From the NCBI RefSeq assembly GCF_030812775.1, contig NZ_JAUSTI010000002.1:310001-374000 (forward strand): 64,000 nt of DNA, read 5' to 3'. Source of the stretch: Paenibacillus tundrae. GTDB lineage: Bacteria > Bacillota > Bacilli > Paenibacillales > Paenibacillaceae. This document shows positions 30,509 through 39,803 of the stretch, piece by piece; position 1 is the stretch's first letter, and each line of letters begins with the position of its first letter. The notes beneath the pieces were generated by a model. It was not told the origin of the DNA. It ran no database searches and was given only the letters and a program-made list of their open reading frames with translations. The position numbers and the translations under genes are program-made.

Positions 30509-32842
30509 ATGTCTACGTTATTATACAAATTGGGGAAGACCGCTTTTCGCAAACCGTTATACTTCATTATTGGCTGGGTACTGATTCTGGGCATTGTCAT
30601 TTCGATGATCAGCATCAATGGTGTACATATCAGCTCTGAGATGAAGATTGAAGGTACAGAATCGCAGAAAGTATTGGATCAGTTAGCAAAAGAACTGCCA
30701 GCCGCTTCAGGCGGCCAAGGAAGTGTCGTTTTCAAAGCACCCGATAACGAACGTTTGGATACACCTGAACGCCTTAGTGCGATGATGAAGGGTGTCAGTG
30801 AAGTATACGGGTTAGAACAGGTCATTAATCCTGCAGATTATGCAGCAGAAGCTAGCAGTGCCGGTGCATCTGCAGACATGTCTCAAATGTCTCAGACTGC
30901 CGGTGCAGCAGCACAATCCGGGAATACAACACCACCTCCGTACGGACCATTAATGGTAGAAGGAGTTCCCGTCCCTGGTGTATTAATCTCTTCGGACGGC
31001 AGCACCGCTCTATTCCAGTTCCAATTCACAATTGAACAATCTGCTATTACACAGGATTTATTCGATGCCGTTATTCAATCCGTTATGACGGTAGAGCAAG
31101 GAACCAATATCACCGTACTCCCGGGCGAAACACTTAAAGCCGTATCCATTGGTGTTGGTTCGGCTGAGATCGTCGGATTGGTTATCGCTATAATTGTTCT
31201 ATTAATCACGCTCGGTTCCGTTGTTGCAGCCGGGTTACCTCTGATTACAGCTCTTCTTGGGGTTGCGATTGGGGTTGGTGGAGCATTCTCAATCTCCAAA
31301 TTTATCGAAATGCCTAGTGTAACATCCGTTCTGGCGCTTATGGTTGGTCTGGCAGTCGGCATCGATTATGCTCTATTCATCGTCAATCGCCAGCGCCGGA
31401 TGATTATTGATCAGCGCTTGAGCGCACAAGAAGCAACAGCAAGAGCAATTGGTACATCAGGCAGCGCCGTATTCTTTGCTGGATTAACGGTTATCATTGC
31501 ACTATGCGGTATGCTCGTGATCGGACTTGCCTTCTTATCTACAATGGCTCTTGTTGCGGCTGCGACTGTGCTAATTAACGTATTTGTTGCGTTGACCTTG
31601 TTGCCGGCTCTGCTCGGGCTTGTCGGGGAACGCATCTGTTCAACTAAAGCGCGCGAGAAAGGTGCGCAGCCATCAAAAGCGGCTAATCATGGAATTGCTG
31701 ACAGATGGGTTAAATTTGTTATCAAAAATCGTTGGGTTACTATTATTGCTATCGTCGTTATTCTCGGCTTTGCGGCCACACCAATCACCAAAATGGAAAT
31801 GGGCATCCCCGGGGCATCCTCGGCGAACCTGGACACAACAGCAAGACAGAGTTATGATGCCATCTCTGAAGGGTTCGGAGAAGGATTCAACGGCCCGCTT
31901 ATTTTGGTCGCAGAACCTAACAGCTCTTCAGCTCAGGTCACACCTGAACTGGTAGGCGGCCTGATGATGGGTCTGCAAAGTCAGGACAATGTTGCACAGG
32001 TCACGCCGCTTGGCATGACAGCAGATCTGGCGATATTTAGTCTCATTCCGAAGACAGGTCCGAACGATGTGACCACCAAAGACCTAGTCAATGATCTACG
32101 CTCTGCCGATGCAAGCTTTGCACAGCAGAATGACGTAAAAATTGGAGTTACAGGTCTGACCGCGGTCAACATTGATATGTCAGCCAAATTGGCACAGGTA
32201 TTCCCTATTTATGTAGGTATTATTATTCTACTCTCACTTATCATACTATTGCTTGTATTCCGTTCCATTATCGTTCCGATCAAAGCAACGATTGGCTTCC
32301 TGCTTAGTATTCTAGCTACATTCGGTATTACAACTGCGGTGTTTCAATGGGGATGGCTGCATTCGCTCTTTGGCTTCGATACGGGCGGTCCGCTGCTGAG
32401 CTTCATGCCGATTATCGTAACAGGTATTTTGTATGGTCTAGCTATGGATTATCAGGTATTCCTCGTCAGCTCGATGCGTGAGTCGTATGTACATGGTCAC
32501 AGAGGACGCGAATCGGTTGTACATGGATACAATCAGGTCAGTCGTGTTGTTGTAGCGGCGGCGGTGATCATGGTTTCAGTATTCGCAGGATTCATCTTCA
32601 CCGATGATGTCATGATCAAACAGATCGGTTTTACGTTGGCCGTAGGTATCCTGATTGATGCCTTTATTATTCGTATGGGACTTGTTCCTGCCACTATGGC
32701 GATCTTCGGTGACAAAGCCTGGACGCTTCCTAAGTGGTTGGATCGTATCCTGCCGAATCTGGATGTGGAGGGTGAGAAGCTGATTGCAACACTGAATGCG
32801 AGTGATCAAGCACCTTCTCATCTGAATCAAAAAAATAAATGA
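30509..32842 (+). CDS. MMPL-family RND exporter
   Basis: Large membrane exporter of 777 aa. The layout is one N-terminal helix, an external domain (residues about 40-210), five helices, a cytoplasmic linker (about 370-400), a helix, a second external domain and five more helices. The proton-relay motif appears twice, as GLAVGIDYALFIVNRQRR in the first half and GLAMDYQVFLVSSMRE in the second. The family exports lipids, siderophores or hydrophobic drugs; the substrate here is unknown. The first external domain carries an Ala/Ser/Met/Gln-rich insert (residues about 110-145). It pairs with tetR and ends at a strong terminator. Confidence 0.92.
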   Translation: MSTLLYKLGKTAFRKPLYFIIGWVLILGIVISMISINGVHISSEMKIEGTESQKVLDQLAKELPAASGGQGSVVFKAPDNERLDTPERLSAMMKGVSEVYGLEQVINPADYAAEASSAGASADMSQMSQTAGAAAQSGNTTPPPYGPLMVEGVPVPGVLISSDGSTALFQFQFTIEQSAITQDLFDAVIQSVMTVEQGTNITVLPGETLKAVSIGVGSAEIVGLVIAIIVLLITLGSVVAAGLPLITALLGVAIGVGGAFSISKFIEMPSVTSVLALMVGLAVGIDYALFIVNRQRRMIIDQRLSAQEATARAIGTSGSAVFFAGLTVIIALCGMLVIGLAFLSTMALVAAATVLINVFVALTLLPALLGLVGERICSTKAREKGAQPSKAANHGIADRWVKFVIKNRWVTIIAIVVILGFAATPITKMEMGIPGASSANLDTTARQSYDAISEGFGEGFNGPLILVAEPNSSSAQVTPELVGGLMMGLQSQDNVAQVTPLGMTADLAIFSLIPKTGPNDVTTKDLVNDLRSADASFAQQNDVKIGVTGLTAVNIDMSAKLAQVFPIYVGIIILLSLIILLLVFRSIIVPIKATIGFLLSILATFGITTAVFQWGWLHSLFGFDTGGPLLSFMPIIVTGILYGLAMDYQVFLVSSMRESYVHGHRGRESVVHGYNQVSRVVVAAAVIMVSVFAGFIFTDDVMIKQIGFTLAVGILIDAFIIRMGLVPATMAIFGDKAWTLPKWLDRILPNLDVEGEKLIATLNASDQAPSHLNQKNK

Positions 32843-32875
32843 ATGAAGGGCTATGCCCATCATTTGTCTAATTGG

Positions 32876-32913
32876 AAGACCTCCTCTGATGCAATCATTG
32901 GAGGTCTTTTTTT
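32876..32913. terminator. Terminator of the MMPL gene
   Basis: AAGACCTCC / GGAGGTCTT stem followed by TTTTTTATTTT. Confidence 0.9.
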
Positions 32914-32940
32914 ATTTTACATAATCGCCAATCAACTGAT

Positions 32941-33690
32941 CTAGGCAATGATGTCTTCGATATTCTGATCATAGCTAAGAGACTGGCATGAGGACACAAA
33001 GCTTGAGAATAACTTTTGACTATACTCATCTACAGCGAAACTATATTCTGGATGCCACTGAACAGCCAATATAAATGTACGATCTGGCATCACCACAGCT
33101 TCAACTAATCCATCCTCAGCGACAGCTACTGCCGTTAATTGATCAGCTAAAACTTTGATCCCCTGATGGTGATAACTATTCACTTTAATTGTATGGGTCT
33201 GAAGGATGTCGTGTAGTAAATTATGATTAGCAATATGTACCTCATGGACAAGATTCGTGTACGGCGGACTTTGCTTGTGCTGAACAGGTGTCGGTACCTG
33301 AAGCCCTGTCGGAATATCCTGAATCAAAGACCCGCCCAACATGACATTAAATAGTTGCAGTCCACGGCAAATCCCGAAGGCTGGTTTATCTAGCTGGGCG
33401 ACCTTTTGAAAAAGAAGTGCCTCCATTCGATCCCGTTCATGACATAGCTCCCCGCACGCTTCCTCCACCTTTTCATGATAAAGCTCTGGATTGAGATCAT
33501 GTCCGCCGGTGAATAAAAATCCGTCAAACTCATGCGCCAGCCTTACAATAATATCGAGGTTAGTTGTCAGAGGTAACATCATTGGAATTCCGCCAGAGCT
33601 CTCTATAGCGTACATATAATCCGGGAGCATCCAATAACTTTTTTTATCAGAATCATACAACGGCAGAACACCGATGATTGGCTTTTTCAT
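32941..33690 (-). CDS. Class I glutamine amidotransferase-like hydrolase (peptidase C26)
   Basis: Gamma-glutamyl-GABA hydrolase-like enzyme of 249 aa (PuuD family). The nucleophile Cys is in AFGICRGLQLFNVMLGG, the catalytic His-Glu in AVQWHPEYSF, and an oxyanion strand in GFLFTGGHDLNPELY. PuuD acts in putrescine breakdown, but no other puu gene is adjacent, so a role in polyamine or gamma-glutamyl metabolism is only suggested. It is monocistronic. Confidence 0.88.
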   Translation of the reverse strand: MKKPIIGVLPLYDSDKKSYWMLPDYMYAIESSGGIPMMLPLTTNLDIIVRLAHEFDGFLFTGGHDLNPELYHEKVEEACGELCHERDRMEALLFQKVAQLDKPAFGICRGLQLFNVMLGGSLIQDIPTGLQVPTPVQHKQSPPYTNLVHEVHIANHNLLHDILQTHTIKVNSYHHQGIKVLADQLTAVAVAEDGLVEAVVMPDRTFILAVQWHPEYSFAVDEYSQKLFSSFVSSCQSLSYDQNIEDIIA

Positions 33691-33836
33691 TCTTTTTACC
33701 TCCTTATGTCATGGAACTTACTGCTGTAACCAAGAAAGCTTGTTATCATTCTATCAAATCTACCCCCATACAAGCTCGCCAAAAGATTGCATTTTTCTAC
33801 TACATTTCATTCTATCTTGGATGCACAGGCTGATAT

Positions 33837-33882
33837 TGAAAACCCATACAACTCTGCATAACAGCAAATTTGTATGGGTTCT
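33837..33882 (-). terminator. Terminator of the MFS gene
   Basis: AACCCATACAA / TTGTATGGGTT stem, with TTTTC on the leftward side. The gap 33691-33942 otherwise shows nothing. Confidence 0.75.
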
Positions 33883-33942
33883 CGCGAACCTTATTCTATT
33901 ATTCATTACAGCAACACATTCGATCAATCTAGGTCAGTCAGC

Positions 33943-35142
33943 TTAGGCTGCATTCGTTGCCATTTCTCCATCTGGCTTCAAGTGAATCGAACGCTGGCAT
34001 ACTCTCGTAATTACAAAAGCTGACAAAGCCAGCACAACGGCAACCGGCGGCACCCAATTCACGCCACCCAGATTAACGGCAATCCCGCCGATCCCAGAGC
34101 CAAGCGCAATGCCAACATTGGCCGATACGGGCAGCAATGTGGATGCAAACGCTTTGGATTTTGGCACGACTACGCCAGATACATCAAACAGATACAGTTG
34201 GGATGCGGCACTCATCGAGGATGACAGACAACCGATCAAGAATAGAAACGTTAGCCCCAGCCATAGATTCGATACAGTCAAACTCAGCCCTACGAAGATA
34301 ACGGCTTGAATAATAAAAAGCCAGTTGAGCTTGGGTAGGAAATCCCCTTTGGCTATTTTAGCTCCGATCCAGTTGCTCAAAATACTGCAGGCTCCATAGA
34401 TTAGGAGTACACCGCTGATCCAGCTTGTAGGCACCCCCATGGACTGGCTCAATAAAGGAGTAATGTACGTAAATGTCACGAAGATACAGCTATTGCCGAG
34501 CACTGGAATTAAGCAGGCTAGCAGAATACGAGGTTTCATAAATAAAACCATCTGATCACTGAATGAACTGGTAATCGTCGTTGTTTGCCGCGGAAGAATT
34601 CGGAACATCAATATGAACGGTATTACACCGATCCCTGCGGTAACTACAAAGGTCATCCACCAGTTCAGATGCTGTCCAATGAATGTTCCTAGTGGTACGC
34701 CAAATACATTAGCGATAGAAAACCCACCTAAGATCCAAGCGATTGCTTCGCCCCTTCTCTCCTGCTGAACTGCATCGCTAGCGATGGAGATCGATAGCGA
34801 AACGGTAAGCCCACAAGCGACCGCTGATACAATACGAATAGCCATTAATGAATAGAATGTAGTGGCGAACACCGTCAGTAGGTTCAACGCGAGTACGATG
34901 CCAAAACCGATCAGAATGGAGTTTCTGCGTGACAGTTTGGACAAAGATGCGACCGCAAACGGTGTCCCTATAGCGTAGGCAATCGCGAAGCCAGACACGA
35001 GAGCACCAGCCGCTGCCAGCGATACTTTCATCGCATGCTCTATTTCCTTTAATACACCTACGATGACATATTCGGTCGTGCCTAATACGAAGCTCACTAG
35101 CGTAAGCGTTAAAATTAGTAAAGTTTCTCTATTTCTAGTCAT
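33943..35142 (-). CDS. MFS transporter (AraJ/YdhP-like drug or sugar efflux)
   Basis: Twelve-helix major facilitator of 399 aa. The N-terminus has the DHA1 efflux signature LGTTEYVIVGVLKEIEHAMK, then a motif A-like loop SLSKLSRRNSILIGFG between helices 2 and 3 and motif C-like GGFSIANVFGVPLGTFIG. Relatives export arabinose, purines or chloramphenicol; the substrate here is unassigned. ATG 35142 follows GTGAGGG at 8 bases and is preferred over 35166. It is divergent from an AraC-type regulator, its likely controller. Confidence 0.88.
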   Translation of the reverse strand: MTRNRETLLILTLTLVSFVLGTTEYVIVGVLKEIEHAMKVSLAAAGALVSGFAIAYAIGTPFAVASLSKLSRRNSILIGFGIVLALNLLTVFATTFYSLMAIRIVSAVACGLTVSLSISIASDAVQQERRGEAIAWILGGFSIANVFGVPLGTFIGQHLNWWMTFVVTAGIGVIPFILMFRILPRQTTTITSSFSDQMVLFMKPRILLACLIPVLGNSCIFVTFTYITPLLSQSMGVPTSWISGVLLIYGACSILSNWIGAKIAKGDFLPKLNWLFIIQAVIFVGLSLTVSNLWLGLTFLFLIGCLSSSMSAASQLYLFDVSGVVVPKSKAFASTLLPVSANVGIALGSGIGGIAVNLGGVNWVPPVAVVLALSAFVITRVCQRSIHLKPDGEMATNAA

Positions 35143-35397
35143 GAATAAGCCCTCACTATCCCTCACTATTCCTCTCTATTGTTGCGATTGTTGCCGACCT
35201 TTTGATGTCTCTTATATTTATTTTATGTCATACAATATACTTTCCCTTCCCCTCAGTTCGATATATAGTACATATGAATAGTCAAATTGTACTGTCAGAT
35301 GAGGCTAGACGACAATTAAGGTTGTTGTGGTCTTATTTATAAACATGATATATATTGTCATTTTACAGATAGATGTACTGAAGGGAAGACACGCTAC

Positions 35398-36264
35398 ATG
35401 AATACACACTTAGAATCTGCCCAACAATATGATGATCAAGAATGTATTATTATTTACGTAGGTAAGCTAGCGGATCATCCCCATTGGAGCTTCCCTACAC
35501 ACAAGCATGACGATCTCCATGAGATCATCTATGTAATAGACGGTAAAGGCTCGTTCACAATTAACGGCACGAAGCATTCAGTTCAACAAGGCGATCTGCT
35601 TGTCTATAACAAAGGAACATTACATGAAGAGAAATCCGATCCTGAGTTCCCGTTATCCACCTATTATTGCGGCTTCCGTTTCCATGATGGGATACATCCT
35701 GATAGAGATTGGGTGGTTTCTCCCGGCAGCGAACCTGTCATTCGCTCGAACCGCTATTCGGAGGAACTCTGTTCGTTAATACAGACGATGTTTAATGAGT
35801 TTTCAATCTGTGAAGACGGGTACGAATATATCTCTCATCATGTGCTAAAAGCCATATTGGTCATTATTCATCGGATGTCACATCATCAACGCACAGCGAG
35901 CGAAATCGTTCTAAGCAATAACCTTGCGCAGAGGGTTAAAGACTATCTGGATACCAACTACAGGCAACCCATTAAGTTAAAAGAACTGGCGGATCATTTT
36001 CACATTGACTTTTATTATTTGATTCATATGTATTCCAAACACTATGGTACGTCTCCTTATCATTACTTGATCCAGCGTAGAATGGGAGAAGCTACCCGGT
36101 TATTAGTCTCTACCAAGAAAAAAGTATGGGAAATTGCCAAGCTCGTTGGCTATGATAATCCAAACTACTTCACAATTCTGTTCACCAAAACAGTTGGTGA
36201 GTCTCCGCGTAGCTTTCGAAAACAAAATCAAAAGGATATGTTCGTCGAGAATGGATCCACGTAA
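35398..36264 (+). CDS. AraC-family regulator with cupin sensor domain
   Basis: Regulator of 288 aa. The N-terminal cupin (residues about 25-110: FPTHKHDDLHEIIYVIDGKG, then QQGDLLVYNKGTLHEE) is a likely sugar-binding domain. The C-terminus has two AraC helix-turn-helices (about 190-285, KLKELADHFHIDFYYLIHMY and WEIAKLVGYDNPNYFTILF). It is divergent from the MFS exporter over about 255 bases. The ligand is unknown. Confidence 0.9.
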   Translation: MNTHLESAQQYDDQECIIIYVGKLADHPHWSFPTHKHDDLHEIIYVIDGKGSFTINGTKHSVQQGDLLVYNKGTLHEEKSDPEFPLSTYYCGFRFHDGIHPDRDWVVSPGSEPVIRSNRYSEELCSLIQTMFNEFSICEDGYEYISHHVLKAILVIIHRMSHHQRTASEIVLSNNLAQRVKDYLDTNYRQPIKLKELADHFHIDFYYLIHMYSKHYGTSPYHYLIQRRMGEATRLLVSTKKKVWEIAKLVGYDNPNYFTILFTKTVGESPRSFRKQNQKDMFVENGST

Positions 36265-36274
36265 CGTAATAATC

Positions 36275-36312
36275 AAAAAACAGGTAGTCATTCTGAACTG
36301 GCTACCTGTTAT
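36275..36312 (-). terminator. Second hairpin downstream of the HAD gene
   Basis: ACAGGTAG / CTACCTGT stem. The T-run lies on the leftward side, so it can stop transcripts escaping the hairpin at 36358 but is poorly placed for the rightward araC-type gene. Confidence 0.5.
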
Positions 36313-36357
36313 AGACACGATTATATGACATGAGCGACGATCCGTTTCTATTTAAAG

Positions 36358-36384
36358 CTCAAAAAGCCGCCAATCGGCGACTTC
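36358..36384 (-). terminator. Terminator of the HAD gene
   Basis: Leftward AAGTCGCCGATTGGCGGCTT then TTTGAG; compact GC-rich stem. Confidence 0.75.
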
Positions 36385-36460
36385 TCGATCTGTTCACTTG
36401 TTATGATGTTACATGTTACATCAGATAGAATATCCGTATATCCATAAATCCATAAATCGT

Positions 36461-37321
36461 TTAAACGGAAATGAGACCATGCTTCACAAAACTTTTGTAC
36501 AGCCCATCATTCTCTAGATCATCTGTAATATCATCTGCGATTTCTTTCAGTCCAGGCTTGGCATTGCCCATCGCGATTCCTAAATTGCAAAAATCCAGCA
36601 TCTCAACATCGTTCATCCCGTCTCCAATTCCAATCGTATGTTCCACGGGCAAACCAAGATGATGTAGCACATCTGCAATCGCAACGGCCTTATGAATGCC
36701 AGGCAGCATTAATTCTCCACTGTCTTCTCCGAAGATTGGGACTGTACACTGAATAGCTTGGAATTTCCCTTCAAACCGTTGTTGAATTGTTGCAAAAGGA
36801 ACCTCGCTCTCTAGGAAACACACTTTGTTGACATCTTCTTTGTTCCAATCCGTTTCCCCATAAGTGAGTTGAGTGATAAACGGATGTGGTGATGCCTCCA
36901 TTTGTTGCCGTGCCGCAGGATCATTCTCTACATCTCCATGCAACAATCTCTCCAGGTGAGTCTTCAGATTAGGGCTTGCGTATAATGCCGAATTCGATTC
37001 AAGATAGAAATTAATACCATGCTCATTGAAGAAATTAACCATATCGAGTACGTCATCTGGAAGTACTTTTTTATGATAGAGGGTCTCTCCGTCCACTTCC
37101 ACATAGCCGCCTCCTGCACCAATCAGCCCGTCAAATCCCAGATCCCAGATCTCATCATATATTTCAGCCTTTGAACGTCCTGTGCATAGAAACAATAAAT
37201 GACCGTTCTCTCTCGCCAAACGACAAGCAGTTTGGGCAGACTCCGGTACACTGCCATCATCCGTCACAAGTGTACCGTCGATATCAATAAATATAATTTT
37301 ACGTTGTTGATCCTGTCTCAT
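36461..37321 (-). CDS. Cof-type HAD phosphatase
   Basis: Haloacid dehalogenase-superfamily phosphatase of 286 aa, type IIB (Cof). Motif I is FIDIDGTLVTDDG (nucleophile Asp13, acid Asp15), motif II is LFLCTGRSKAE, and motifs III/IV are in the Lys of GIHKAVAI and GIGDGMNDVEMLDF. The cap domain lies between. Sugar phosphates, nucleotides and pyridoxal phosphate are typical substrates. GGGGGAAG precedes the ATG by 7 bases. It is monocistronic. Confidence 0.9.
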   Translation of the reverse strand: MRQDQQRKIIFIDIDGTLVTDDGSVPESAQTACRLARENGHLLFLCTGRSKAEIYDEIWDLGFDGLIGAGGGYVEVDGETLYHKKVLPDDVLDMVNFFNEHGINFYLESNSALYASPNLKTHLERLLHGDVENDPAARQQMEASPHPFITQLTYGETDWNKEDVNKVCFLESEVPFATIQQRFEGKFQAIQCTVPIFGEDSGELMLPGIHKAVAIADVLHHLGLPVEHTIGIGDGMNDVEMLDFCNLGIAMGNAKPGLKEIADDITDDLENDGLYKSFVKHGLISV

Positions 37322-37437
37322 GTTCTTACTTCCCCCTCATGAAAGGCGTTATGTGTTGGAACACACTCCTAGGTTAAAACTATTTCATGAGTTGAGTGTA
37401 TCGGCTGTAACGGGTTACAAGTCAAGCTATAAATCGT

Positions 37438-37752
37438 TTAGCTCACTAGCTTCAATCCTACTGCCGCGCCGAGCACCATCGTAATAAATACAATTCGTAG
37501 TGCGTTTCGGGGTTCCCCATAGAAAATCATGCCTAAAATCGCTCCGCCAGAGGCTCCGATTCCCGTCCACACAGCATATGCCGTTCCCATTGGAAGAGTC
37601 TCCATCGCCAGAGATAACAACCAGAAGCTCAGACCAAAGCCTGCGATTAACAGAATCAATGAAATCAAATTTCGGTCTTTGTGCAGCTTATTGATCATAA
37701 GCACTCCGATCATCTCAAATATTCCGGCCATAATTAGAAATATCCAGCTCAT
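37438..37752 (-). CDS. SMR guanidinium exporter subunit
   Basis: Four-helix small multidrug resistance protein of 104 aa. The membrane Glu of helix 1 is in IFEMIGVLMINKLH, and the Gly-rich helix 2-3 signature is GTAYAVWTGIGASGGAI. It starts inside the stop of the preceding SMR gene (TAATG). The pair forms a heteromeric exporter of the YkkCD/Gdx type. The guanidine-I riboswitch upstream of the pair identifies guanidinium as the likely physiological substrate. Second gene of the operon. Confidence 0.9.
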   Translation of the reverse strand: MSWIFLIMAGIFEMIGVLMINKLHKDRNLISLILLIAGFGLSFWLLSLAMETLPMGTAYAVWTGIGASGGAILGMIFYGEPRNALRIVFITMVLGAAVGLKLVS

Positions 37753-38090
37753 TAATGATGCACCTCCTTCGTTTTCTCTTTGCTTAACATTTTGAGACCG
37801 ATCACACCAAGCAAGAGTAATCCAATGAGTAACATTTTACCCGTCTGCACTGCGGCACCAAATAGAATAATCTCTGCAAGTACAGTACCGGCTGTGCCAA
37901 GTCCAACAAATACAGCGTATACCGTTCCTACAGCAAGCGAACGTGAAGCTGCAATCATCAAGGTAAAACTTACGATGATTGCAATCAGGGTTAACCCCCA
38001 TTCCAATACTCCACTCGCATGCTTCAAACCAATCACCCAGCCCACTTCAAAAATGGCCGCTACGATTACGGATAACCAAGTTTTGTTCAT
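37752..38090 (-). CDS. SMR guanidinium exporter subunit
   Basis: Four-helix SMR protein of 112 aa, partner of the downstream 104 aa subunit. Helix 1 carries the transport Glu in [15 protein letters not shown]; the family loop is [17 protein letters not shown]; the tail is basic and cytoplasmic. ATG 38090 is 10 bases after AAGGAG; an overlapping GTG at 38099 is too close to that site. First gene behind the guanidine-I riboswitch, so expression should rise when guanidine accumulates. Confidence 0.9.
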   Translation of the reverse strand: MNKTWLSVIVAAIFEVGWVIGLKHASGVLEWGLTLIAIIVSFTLMIAASRSLAVGTVYAVFVGLGTAGTVLAEIILFGAAVQTGKMLLIGLLLLGVIGLKMLSKEKTKEVHH

Positions 38091-38150
38091 TCTTGTCACA
38101 CTCCTTCTTCATAAGTGGCATTTTGCAATAAAATTACATGCAGTCAAAAC

Positions 38151-38290
38151 AAAAAAAGCCTGGGAAACAAACTGCAGTTACGCAGTTTATCTCCCAGGCT
38201 TTTGTCCTTCCGTGACACAACCAAACGGCTGTGAGTTTTCTCTCGGACCAGACCGACATCTCTGTCGCGGAACCCTAGAAAACTTTCATG
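38151..38290 (-). ncRNA. Guanidine-I (ykkC) riboswitch with terminator
   Basis: Minus-strand leader carrying the conserved ykkC blocks in order: CTAGGGTTCCG, CTGGTCCGAGAG, and ACGGAAGGACAAAAGCCTGG. The last block continues into GGGAGA and doubles as the 5' arm of a terminator (AGCCTGGGA / TCCCAGGCT, then TTTTTTT). Ligand binding is expected to hold that arm in the aptamer and permit readthrough. It lies about 60 bases upstream of two SMR guanidinium exporter genes. Confidence 0.95.
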
Positions 38291-38309
38291 TAATTCTATT
38301 GTCCAACCT

Positions 38310-38337
38310 ATTATACACATATCTTGCTTATTAGCAA
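38310..38337 (-). promoter_or_regulatory. Promoter of the guanidine riboswitch operon
   Basis: -35 TTGCTA, 16-base spacer and perfect -10 TATAAT on the minus strand, about 20 bases before the aptamer. Confidence 0.7.
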
Positions 38338-38499
38338 TCAAAACTTATGCAGACATCCTTTCTAGAAATTCAAGCTGATTACCAAACGGATGGATCTTAT
38401 TTTGAAAATGGAAGGTTGACTATGAGGTTCAGGAATGGTTTGCTTTTTCTCTAATTAGGGAGCGGGATAGTACCGCGGCGATAAACAGAAGCTAAGTAC

Positions 38500-38645
38500 A
38501 ATTGGTTTTTCTGTTATGAATTTTTCATATGTTGAAATAATCCAATCAACTTTTTCATTAGCTAAAGATACTAAGGTTGTTGTTTCTGAGTTAATGTTGG
38601 ACAATTCGGTTTTTTGTTATGAATTTTTCATGTATTGAAAATAAG
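38500..38645. repeat. Imperfect direct repeat with decayed coding remnants
   Basis: About 36 bases recur at 38504-38540 and 38609-38643, sharing TGTTATGAATTTTTCAT followed by a TTGAAA core. On the minus strand both copies encode a fragment ending MKNS-stop, or in another frame YEKFIT / HEKFIT. An open minus-strand stretch reads MIMKYDGKPLVIDMTYFQYM. Looks like a duplicated, eroded gene end; no intact gene exists in 38341-38704. Confidence 0.45.
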
Positions 38646-38707
38646 TCATATCAATTACTAACGGCTTTCCATCGTATTTCATTATCATCAGATAGAGAAA
38701 AGAATAC

Positions 38708-38736
38708 AAAAAAAGCCGCCATCGGCGGCCTTTTTG
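38708..38736 (-). terminator. Terminator of the aldo/keto reductase gene
   Basis: Leftward GGCCGCCGATGGCGGC followed by TTTTTTT; very stable short stem. Confidence 0.85.
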
Positions 38737-38828
38737 ACTTATATTAAGAACATACTGGCTTAACATCATTTTCACGAAATCGATTGTACACCTGAATATC
38801 CTTTATTCTTAAAGAACGATATTGTCTC

Positions 38829-39725
38829 TTATATTTGTCCTGTCCAATCAGGTCTGGCAACCTTTTTCCAATTCGCTCTAATCTCTTCATAGACATCCTG
38901 TGGCAATGCGCCTTTGGATACGAGATCCGCATTTTGTTGCCAACGATTCGGTTTAGCGGTTCCGACAATTGCTGTATCCACACCCTCTGTACTCAATGTG
39001 AAGCGTAAGGCCGTTTCAACCGCTTTCTGCACGTCAGTATCTTTGAGAAAAGCATAGTCTAGTTCCTTCAAGCGCTCCCAATACACATAGGAATAATCCT
39101 TTTCCGGAAGCGTCTCATGTGTCCATGCTGCGTTCGCGATCGGTCTTTTGGCGATTACCCCCATGTTTCTTTTACGTGCTTCGGGTAAAGTCAGCTCAAT
39201 CGCTTCTTGATCAGCAATATTTAGGGAGGTCTCCAGGCTGTCAAATACCCCAGTCTCTATTGCGTACCTTGCATCCTTCGTATCCCCGCTATACCCAATA
39301 AATCTGGTTTTCCCAGCTTGCTTCGCACGCTGAAGAACTTCTATAACTGCCCCTTGCCGAAGCACTTCTTCAGAACAGCTATGTAGATGAATGACATCCA
39401 CATAGTCCGTTTTTAGACGCTTCAGACTCCGGTCAATGGTTTGCTCCAGCACTTTAGCATCCCAATTCGGCCCTTCGATCCCGGCGGCATGTCCACATTT
39501 GGTAAATAAATAATAGTCATCTCGGCGATGGGACAACACCTCTCCAATCAATGCCTCACTATCCCCATAACATTCAGCGGTATCGATGATATTAAGTCCT
39601 GCATCTAACGCACTGTTTAACAATGTCGCCACATCTTCCTTAGAAACGTTCTGTCCAATCTCAGCTCCACCAAATCCAAGTGTACTCACTTGCATACCTG
39701 TATTCCCATATTCACGTCGTTCCAT
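38829..39725 (-). CDS. Aldo/keto reductase
   Basis: NADPH-dependent oxidoreductase of 298 aa with a TIM barrel. Catalytic tetrad parts are visible: Asp in INIIDTAECYGDSEALIGE (with Tyr), Lys in YLFTKCGHAAG, and His in DVIHLHSC. The C-terminal cofactor segment is DTAIVGTAKPNRWQQNADLV. The substrate is unknown. ATG 39725 has GAGGAGG 8 bases upstream; the longer frame to 39797 has none. It lies 78 bases downstream of a short-chain dehydrogenase in the same direction and may be co-transcribed with it. Confidence 0.9.
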   Translation of the reverse strand: MERREYGNTGMQVSTLGFGGAEIGQNVSKEDVATLLNSALDAGLNIIDTAECYGDSEALIGEVLSHRRDDYYLFTKCGHAAGIEGPNWDAKVLEQTIDRSLKRLKTDYVDVIHLHSCSEEVLRQGAVIEVLQRAKQAGKTRFIGYSGDTKDARYAIETGVFDSLETSLNIADQEAIELTLPEARKRNMGVIAKRPIANAAWTHETLPEKDYSYVYWERLKELDYAFLKDTDVQKAVETALRFTLSTEGVDTAIVGTAKPNRWQQNADLVSKGALPQDVYEEIRANWKKVARPDWTGQI

Positions 39726-39803
39726 GGATGATTCCTCCTCAAACTTCGTAATATCGTTAATGAAGACAAGCCTAACCAGAACTATTACCCGTTCCAACTG
39801 GTT

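Noticed and set aside
38144..38341. Leftward 65-codon frame over the riboswitch
   Set aside because: It lies wholly within the guanidine-I aptamer, terminator and promoter; non-coding conservation explains it.
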